A stretch of DNA of 12,202 nucleotides from JAWLFY01 sp964462125 (GTDB lineage Bacteria; Planctomycetota; Planctomycetia; Pirellulales; Pirellulaceae), in assembly GCA_964462125.1 (NCBI GenBank), contig CAYWXT010000174.1, forward strand, positions 1-12,202. The letters are read 5' to 3'. The notes beneath the pieces are model-generated. The model had not been told where the DNA came from. It did no database searches and saw nothing but the letters and a program-made list of their open reading frames with translations. This document shows positions 7,110 to 12,202 of the stretch, in pieces (the first letter of the stretch is position 1; every line of letters begins with the position of its first letter). The translations under genes were made by a program, and so were the position numbers.

Positions 7110-10100
7110 TTATGGTTTGGTGATCGTTTCATCGAGGTTCAACAGGGCGCGAGCAACGACGACCCAGGGGGCGAGTTCTTCCGCCGCGTGGCCGGTCAAC
7201 TGGCGGACCGAGGCCCGTTCGGTCCCGACCAGTCCGGCCACGTCGACCTCGTCCGCTGCGATGCGGGCCCGCTGTTGTTCCAGCAATCGCTGCAGCACCT
7301 CCTGCTCGTGCGAGGACGGATCACGGCTGGTGCAAACTCGATGGGCGTAACGCAACCGTTCCTGGTCGGTGGGTCCCGCCTCGCGAAGGATCCGGGCCGC
7401 CAACGCACGCGCTGACTCGACGAATTGCGTCTCGTTGAGCATCACCAGTGCCTGCAGCGGCGTGTTGCTCTGCTCGCGGCGCACGCACGCGGCGTCCCCT
7501 TTGGGGGCATCGAAGGCCTGTGTCACCGGGTAGGGGACGCTCCGGAAGCGATGCACGTAGAGACTGCGGCGGTAGGCATCGCCGCCGCTGGAGGTGGCCC
7601 ACACCTTCGGACCGTAACTCGCCGGCGGCTGGAACAGAAAGTCGGGGGCCGGCGGGTACACACTGGGACCGCCGATCCGCAAATCGAGCAGTCCGCCGGC
7701 GTGCAGCGCCGCGTCGCGCACCAGCTCCGCGTCGAGCCGGAAACGCGGGCCGCGGGCGAGCCAGCGGTTGAACTGATCGGCCTGCAACGATTCGTCGGTC
7801 ATCCGCGAGGACTGTTGATAGGTCGCCGAGGTGGTGATCAGACGATGCACGTGTTTCAACCGCCACCCGCTATCGATCAGTTCGGTCGCCAGCCAATCGA
7901 GCAGCTGCGGGTGACTCGGCGACGCCGACTGAAACCCGAAGTCCTCCGGCGTCGTCACCAGTCCACGGCCAAAGTAGCTCTGCCAAATCCGATTGACGAT
8001 CACCCGCGCGGTCGTGGGGGAATCGCTGGAAGCCAACCAGCGGGCAAGACGCAGCCGGGCTGGCTCGTCCGATTCGGACCACCGGTGCAGGAACTCGGGA
8101 ACGCCCGCGGTCACCTCCTCGCCCGGACTCAAGAAGTCACCACGTTCAAAAACGTGCGACGTCCGTGGTTGGTCCTTCGCGATCGCCACCAGCTGGGTGT
8201 CGGTCTCCGGAAAACGTTGCCACAGGCTTTCGATTCGTTCGTTCTCTGATGCGAACTCCGGGACGGTGGTTCGCCAATGACGAAACAAGACCGCCAAATC
8301 GTCCTCGGTCCGCTGTTCGGGATCGACCGCCAACGCCCGCTCGAATCGTGTCGGGAGCGTGGTGTCAGGAATCTCCTCGGCGTCGCTGATGGAAAAACGA
8401 TAACGGCCGAGCAGGTAATTCTGGTTGTCGTCCGAGTTCCAACCGCCGTGCAGTTGGCGGAGGGTGAGTGACAGACGGAATTCCCCCGGTTCGGTGATCG
8501 GTTCCTCGAACACAAAAATCGCATGCCGGTCTTCGTTTCGGCGTCCTGGGTCAGTCGCGGTGGTCCAGGCGGTCTTGTTGTCCCCGTCGATCGCGTATTC
8601 GACCGGACCGGTGACCCGATCGTCCTGGTCGGGCTCCCGGTCTCGAAACACCGCGGGCAGTTCGCTCCGTGGCGGATTGACGTCCGAGACGGCGCGGGCG
8701 ATTTTGACTTTGCGCTTCTTGTCCGGCTGATCCAGAGGTGTGATCTCGACCTCGAATTCCGACAAGGCTCCGGTGCCGAAGATCGATCTTCCGGGACCGC
8801 CCCGAGGCAATTGAGGATGGGTCAGGGCATCGATCCGGACCGCCGTGATTTTTTCGGCGGTCATGGAAAGGCTCATCGTGATGTTCGACTTCGTCGGTGC
8901 GTAGCTCTCGCTCAAGATCGAGCGATCGTCCAGAACCCGAAATTTCTGGCCCTCGTACGGGCGATCGGTGGGGACGATCGTTTGCCATCGGACCCGACGT
9001 TCGGCCTCCTGATCAGCCCATTGAGCGACCTGCTCGGCCCAATCTGGCTGCTGCTGTTTCAACCCCTGTTCGATCTCCGCGATCTGCGCGGTGACCTCTC
9101 GCCGTCGTTCGTCTTGGTCCGGGGTGAAGACCGAGATTGTCCCTTCGTGGAAATCGTTCAGCGCCGCGTACATTTGATAGTACTCCCGGTGACTGAGCGG
9201 GTCGTACTTGTGGGTGTGGCACTGGGCGCACTGCGTCGTGATCCCCAAGATTGCCTTGCCGATCGCGTCCACCCGATCGAACATCCCCTCGACCCGAAAC
9301 TGCTCCGGGTCGGCTCCACCTTCCTCGTTGGTCATCGAATTGCGGAGGAATCCGGTCGCGACCCGCTCGGCCTGCCCCGCGCCGGGGAGCAGGTCACCGG
9401 CGATCTGTTGGATCACGAATTCGTCGTACGGCATGTCCTGGTTGAGCGCGTCGATGACCCAGTCGCGATAAAACCAAACGCTCCGCGGTTTGTCCTTTTC
9501 ATAGCCGTCGGAATCGGCGTAGCGGGCGGCGTCGAGCCACCAGCGGGCCCAGCGTTCGCCGAAGTGGGGAGAGCGGAGCAGTCTCTCGATTAGCCGCTCG
9601 GTGTCGGGGTCGGCTAAATACGCATCGACCTGCTCGGGCGTCGGTGGCAAGCCAACCAGGTCGAGGTAGAGCCTGCGGACCAGGCTGACCTGATCGGCAG
9701 GCGGCGAGGGCGCCATCGATTGGCGATCAAGCCGCGCCATCACGAACCGGTCGATCGGATTTTGTACCCAATCGGGGTCGCTCACCTCAGGCACCTCGGG
9801 ACGTTCCGGCGGAAGAAATGCCCAATGCTCATCATAGGAGGCCCCTTGAGTGATCCAGCGACCGAGTACCTCCACCTCGTCCGGGGTCAGTTCTTTCTTC
9901 GTCGAAGGAGGTGGCATCACCATGTCGGGATCGTCCGACGTGATCCGCGCCCAAAGCTCACTCGCCTCTGGATCTCCCGGCACGATCGCGAATGCGTCGA
10001 TCGCCTCCTCACGCACGTCCAAACGGAGCCCCGCGCGGCGGTCGGACTCGTTCGAACCGTGGCACAAGAAACAGTTGTCCGACAGGATCGAGCGGACGTC

Positions 10101-10184
10101 GCGATTGAACTCGACCGCGGCATCGTCGGCGACGGCGAATGTGGCGACCGTCATACCGACGACCACAAACAGAACTCGGAGCAT
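7110..10184 (-). CDS. Planctomycete cytochrome c / DUF1549 / DUF1553 protein
   Basis: A 1024-aa exported protein. It opens with a Sec signal peptide (MLRVLFVVVGMTVATFAVA). A planctomycete-type cytochrome c domain (about residues 22-115) carries the heme motif CFLCH at 38-42 and a MPPP loop that could supply the distal Met. DUF1549 follows (about 140-345), with IDRFVMARL, LVGLPPTP and a second C-x-x-C-H, CAQCH at 319-323, followed by THKYDPL. The middle (about 400-620) looks like a beta-rich, possibly carbohydrate-binding or discoidin-like region. DUF1553 occupies about residue 710 to the end, with VNRIWQSYFGRGLV and SNTPLQALVMLN. This architecture is a planctomycete/verrucomicrobial hallmark; a role in periplasmic redox steps of polymer breakdown is suspected, not proven. 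The start at 10184 is chosen for the signal peptide; an in-frame ATG at 10235 lies 1 nt after the upstream stop and would add 17 residues within a hairpin region. Confidence 0.93.
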   Translation of the reverse strand: MLRVLFVVVGMTVATFAVADDAAVEFNRDVRSILSDNCFLCHGSNESDRRAGLRLDVREEAIDAFAIVPGDPEASELWARITSDDPDMVMPPPSTKKELTPDEVEVLGRWITQGASYDEHWAFLPPERPEVPEVSDPDWVQNPIDRFVMARLDRQSMAPSPPADQVSLVRRLYLDLVGLPPTPEQVDAYLADPDTERLIERLLRSPHFGERWARWWLDAARYADSDGYEKDKPRSVWFYRDWVIDALNQDMPYDEFVIQQIAGDLLPGAGQAERVATGFLRNSMTNEEGGADPEQFRVEGMFDRVDAIGKAILGITTQCAQCHTHKYDPLSHREYYQMYAALNDFHEGTISVFTPDQDERRREVTAQIAEIEQGLKQQQPDWAEQVAQWADQEAERRVRWQTIVPTDRPYEGQKFRVLDDRSILSESYAPTKSNITMSLSMTAEKITAVRIDALTHPQLPRGGPGRSIFGTGALSEFEVEITPLDQPDKKRKVKIARAVSDVNPPRSELPAVFRDREPDQDDRVTGPVEYAIDGDNKTAWTTATDPGRRNEDRHAIFVFEEPITEPGEFRLSLTLRQLHGGWNSDDNQNYLLGRYRFSISDAEEIPDTTLPTRFERALAVDPEQRTEDDLAVLFRHWRTTVPEFASENERIESLWQRFPETDTQLVAIAKDQPRTSHVFERGDFLSPGEEVTAGVPEFLHRWSESDEPARLRLARWLASSDSPTTARVIVNRIWQSYFGRGLVTTPEDFGFQSASPSHPQLLDWLATELIDSGWRLKHVHRLITTSATYQQSSRMTDESLQADQFNRWLARGPRFRLDAELVRDAALHAGGLLDLRIGGPSVYPPAPDFLFQPPASYGPKVWATSSGGDAYRRSLYVHRFRSVPYPVTQAFDAPKGDAACVRREQSNTPLQALVMLNETQFVESARALAARILREAGPTDQERLRYAHRVCTSRDPSSHEQEVLQRLLEQQRARIAADEVDVAGLVGTERASVRQLTGHAAEELAPWVVVARALLNLDETITKP

Positions 10185-10210
10185 GATTCTCAGGCGGGTA
10201 CAGGCGAGGG

Positions 10211-10233
10211 GGGAGATGAAGTCGTGATCTCCC
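10211..10233 (-). repeat. Intergenic hairpin after the enolase-superfamily gene
   Basis: Arms GGGAGAT and ATCTCCC (7 bp, perfect) enclose a 9-nt loop, 3 nt beyond the TAG at 10237-10239. It would cover the ribosome-binding area after the alternative ATG at 10235. The minus strand continues with C-rich sequence and no T-tract, so it is not a standard intrinsic terminator. Confidence 0.55.
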
Positions 10234-10236
10234 ATT

Positions 10237-11210
10237 CTAACCGACTCGCTCGGAGCGGCGCAAGTAATCGGGGGCGATGGTCAGCCCCAATCCGGGGCCG
10301 GTCGGCACGTCGATGAATCCTTCTTCGCACTCAAGCGACGATGTCGGACAATCCAACGGGATCGGACTGGTTCCCTTGAACTCCTGGTGGGGCCGGGGTC
10401 GGCGATGAAGGAGGCGAAATGGAGGGCGTAAACATAACCAAGCCCGCCTCCCGACATGTGGGCCGTGCAAGGCATGCCGGCAGCCTCGGCCATCTTGGCA
10501 ACGCGGGTGCTTCGAATCAGTCCCCCGAAATAATGCAAATCGGGCTGGACGATGTCCACGCCGCGGTTGGCGACAGTCCACCGGAAACGCCGCATGCTGA
10601 ATTCCTGTTCTCCACCAGCCACGGGGATCGTCAATGCGTCCGTGACTCGCTTCGTTTCCCACAAGTGGTCGAAGGGGCACGGTTCCTCGAAAAACGCGTA
10701 GTCGTGCTCCTCCATCAGCCGCCCGATGCGGATCGCGTTCTCGACGTCGTACGAACTGTTGGCATCGGCATACAACGCGACCTGGTCACCGAGTTCACGC
10801 CGCGCCAATTCAATCAGTTTCTCACTCCTGCCTGGCAACGAATCCCGGTTGTTGCTCATCCGCCCACCGAGCCGGAACTTGACGGCGTTGCCCGACGTTT
10901 CTTCAAGCAACTGCTGCAAATAATCGACTTCCGCTTCAGCCGTGTTCCCGCGATTGCCGCTGGCGCGATAGACACCGATCCGCGTTCGGCGGTGCCCCCC
11001 GAATAGCTCTCCGATGGACTGGCCGCTGAGGCGGCCGAGTAGATCGAGCACCGCCATCTCGGCGGCAGCGACGCAGACCCAATACGCCAACCCCTGCCAC
11101 TTGTAGTTGCTCCCGACGCGATACAGTTCACCGAGCAACGTCTCGATCTTCCGCGCGTCCTTGCCTGGGAAGACCGAGGCAACCATCCACTGACGTCGAG
11201 ACATCGTCAT
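10237..11210 (-). pseudogene. Mandelate racemase/muconate lactonizing enzyme (enolase superfamily), frameshifted and N-terminally deleted
   Basis: The first frame (11210 to about 10395) encodes the second half of an enolase-superfamily cap domain and the barrel: KFR (Lys111, Arg113), Asp149 (YADANSSYD), FFEEP (Glu175), GGEQEF (Glu201), QPDLHYFGG (Asp224) and TAHMSGG (His251), the expected acid/base and metal ligands of a mandelate racemase-like dehydratase or racemase. After ASFIADPGP the reading frame is lost; the family-like C-terminus (HQEFKG, CPTSSLECEEG, VPTGPGLG) continues in the next frame and ends at the TAG at 10237. One added base in the C-run on the minus strand (G-runs at 10389-10392 or 10395-10398) would restore one frame of 324 aa. 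At the other end, only about 14 residues precede GKDARKIE, where relatives have about 70 or more. The stub MTMSRRQWMVAS looks like the start of a Tat signal. A GGAG lies 7 nt before the ATG. An assembly error at the frameshift is possible, but would not explain the short N-terminus. Confidence 0.75.
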
Positions 11211-11228
11211 GCCAGCTCTCCCAATCGA

Positions 11229-12202
11229 TCAAAGCGCCCGCGCGCCGCCGGTGTACCGGCGAGATCCTTGGACCCTGAATCCCGAAACCTGAACCCTGAT
11301 TTCCTTCAACATGTCGATCGCCGATCGCATCGCTTCCGTATCGATCTTGTGGACGTTGATCGGGTCGCCGATGTCGCGCAGCATCGTCACCGTCAATCGG
11401 CCGCCGAGGTGCTGCCGGAACTCTTCGAGTCCCTCCAGCAAGCGATCGATCGGCTCGATCTCGGGGCTCCACAGCCGGATCCCCATCCCCGCCAAACATT
11501 CACAGACGCGGATCGCCTCCGCTTTGGGAAAACCGAACTTCAGTGACGAGTAAAGCGAGTCGATGGCGACACCGATCGCGACCGCTTCCCCGTGCCGCAA
11601 CCGGTAGTCGGTCAGCGGTTCCAGTTTGTGGGCCGACCAATGTCCAAAATCGAGTGGCCGGGCTTCGCGGGTTTCAAACGGATCGCCTCCTTCGGTGATA
11701 TGCTGCAGGTGCAGCACGCAGGCTTGATGAATCGCTTTTTGGGCGACGGTACGGTCACGGCGCTGGATGGCGGCGGCGTTGCCGACCAACCATTCGAATT
11801 GCCGGCGGTCCTTCAACAACGCCACCTTGACCGCCTCGCTGAAGCCGCTGCAGAAATCGCGATCGGGCAATGTCTCCAGCAGGCTCGCGTCGTTGATCAC
11901 GCCCCAGGGGACCGCAAAGGAACCGACCCAGTTCTTTTTGTCGAAAAAGTTGATGGCGTTCTTCACGCCAACTCCCGAATCGGCTTGCGCCAGCGTGGTG
12001 GTGGGGATCCGGATCAGGCGGATCCCCCGGTGGGCGATCGCCGCCGCGAAACCGGTCGCGTCCAGCATCGCACCGCCACCGATCGCGACGATATAACTGC
12101 GGCGGTCCAGATTCGCAGCGTTGATCTGTTCCAGGAATCGCTCCATCAACCGGGGGGAGTTCTTCACCTCTTCGCCACCGCGGACCGTGGTCACCGGCGC
12201 GA
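11229..12202 (-). CDS. 3-dehydroquinate synthase-like protein, EboD-like (5' end outside window)
   Basis: The frame is open to the right edge, with no start codon preferred, so the N-terminal part lies outside. The visible part (about 323 residues) has the NAD-binding AIGGGAMLD, then HRGIRLIRIPTTTLAQ and DSGVGVKNAINFF. The metal-ligand elements of dehydroquinate synthases are SEAVKVALLKD (Glu), DFGHWSAHKLE (His) and LRHGEAVAIG (His). The wording of these motifs, together with GDPFE..RPLDFGHW, fits the EboD branch known from EBO gene clusters better than housekeeping AroB; this rests on remembered family patterns. Likely reaction: cyclisation of a sugar phosphate of the dehydroquinate or sedoheptulose-phosphate type, true substrate unknown. 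The last 20 or so residues after MLKEIR are a low-complexity tail encoded by a degenerate repeat and a hairpin, probably not part of the fold. The gene ends 18 bp before the enolase-superfamily ATG. Confidence 0.8.
   Translation of the reverse strand, partial: APVTTVRGGEEVKNSPRLMERFLEQINAANLDRRSYIVAIGGGAMLDATGFAAAIAHRGIRLIRIPTTTLAQADSGVGVKNAINFFDKKNWVGSFAVPWGVINDASLLETLPDRDFCSGFSEAVKVALLKDRRQFEWLVGNAAAIQRRDRTVAQKAIHQACVLHLQHITEGGDPFETREARPLDFGHWSAHKLEPLTDYRLRHGEAVAIGVAIDSLYSSLKFGFPKAEAIRVCECLAGMGIRLWSPEIEPIDRLLEGLEEFRQHLGGRLTVTMLRDIGDPINVHKIDTEAMRSAIDMLKEIRVQVSGFRVQGSRRYTGGARAL
11246..11261 (-). repeat. Perfect inverted repeat in the tail of the EboD-like gene
   Basis: Arms CGCCGG and CCGGCG (6 bp) enclose a 4-nt loop (TGTA as written). 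It lies 15 nt before the stop codon, within the unusual C-terminal extension, so this stretch resembles intergenic DNA more than conserved coding sequence. A terminator is unlikely since no T-tract follows. Confidence 0.5.
11272..11302 (-). repeat. Short degenerate tandem repeat (CCCTGAAT-type units)
   Basis: Four units in a row read CCCTGAAT, CCCGAAA, CCTGAA and CCCTGAT as written on the plus strand. Translated on the minus strand they give QVSGFRVQGS at the end of the EboD-like protein. Such CCTGAA-rich repeats are usually intergenic, and translated low-complexity tails of the SGFRVQ type often come from them, which suggests that the gene now reads into former non-coding DNA. Confidence 0.55.

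Noticed and set aside
7425..9593. Long plus-strand frames opposite the DUF1553 gene (7425-8249, 8523-9593)
   Set aside because: Same reason: antisense shadows of a protein with clear domains on the minus strand.
10386..10400. Programmed frameshifting in the enolase-superfamily gene
   Set aside because: The site has runs of only four C, no typical slippery heptamer with a downstream structure, and both frames belong to one ordinary enzyme that has no reason for recoding.
1..12202. CRISPR arrays, tRNA or rRNA genes, insertion sequences, phage or defence genes
   Set aside because: No spaced direct repeats, RNA gene folds, transposase motifs or terminal inverted repeats were seen by eye on either strand.

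Overview
The window (12,202 bp, GC-rich) reads as chromosomal DNA of a planctomycete, probably a Pirellulaceae-type member. The strongest sign is the pairing of a planctomycete-type cytochrome c/DUF1549/DUF1553 protein with a Tat-exported DUF1501 protein, next to an exported sulfatase. Naming a family or genus is inference. All supported genes lie on the minus strand, so transcription runs from right to left.

In transcription order the window holds: (1) the 3' part of a 3-dehydroquinate-synthase-like gene that resembles EboD of the EBO cluster and runs off the right edge; (2) a mandelate racemase/muconate lactonizing enzyme (enolase superfamily) gene that looks broken, with most of its N-terminal cap domain missing and a 1-nt frameshift near the C-terminus; (3) a 1024-aa exported protein with a planctomycete cytochrome c domain, DUF1549 and DUF1553; (4) a Tat-exported DUF1501 protein; (5) an exported type I sulfatase; (6) an exported PhoD-like alkaline phosphatase; (7) a xylose-reductase-like aldo/keto reductase; (8) a TauD/TfdA-like, clavaminate-synthase-type Fe(II)/2-oxoglutarate oxygenase. 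The last 150 bases on the left hold no gene, only a G-quadruplex-type G-run cluster and a small hairpin.

Gaps between genes are short (18, 52, 93, 56, 82, about 3-24 and about 20 bp), so one long transcript is plausible. Three of the larger gaps contain inverted repeats that can fold in mRNA but lack a T-tract, so they look like processing or stability elements, not terminators. Genes 3-6 encode exported proteins (Sec or Tat signals), while 7-8 look cytoplasmic. The set could strip sulfate and phosphate esters outside the cytoplasm and then process a sugar or small acid inside. That pathway is inference and no substrate can be read from the sequence.

The main points for a second look are the decaying enolase-superfamily gene, the EboD-like gene whose C-terminal tail is encoded by a short degenerate repeat, and the aldo/keto reductase start, where a strong Shine-Dalgarno faces an ATC codon and no ATG. 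I did not find a clearly new defence or mobile system, CRISPR array, RNA gene or insertion sequence here.
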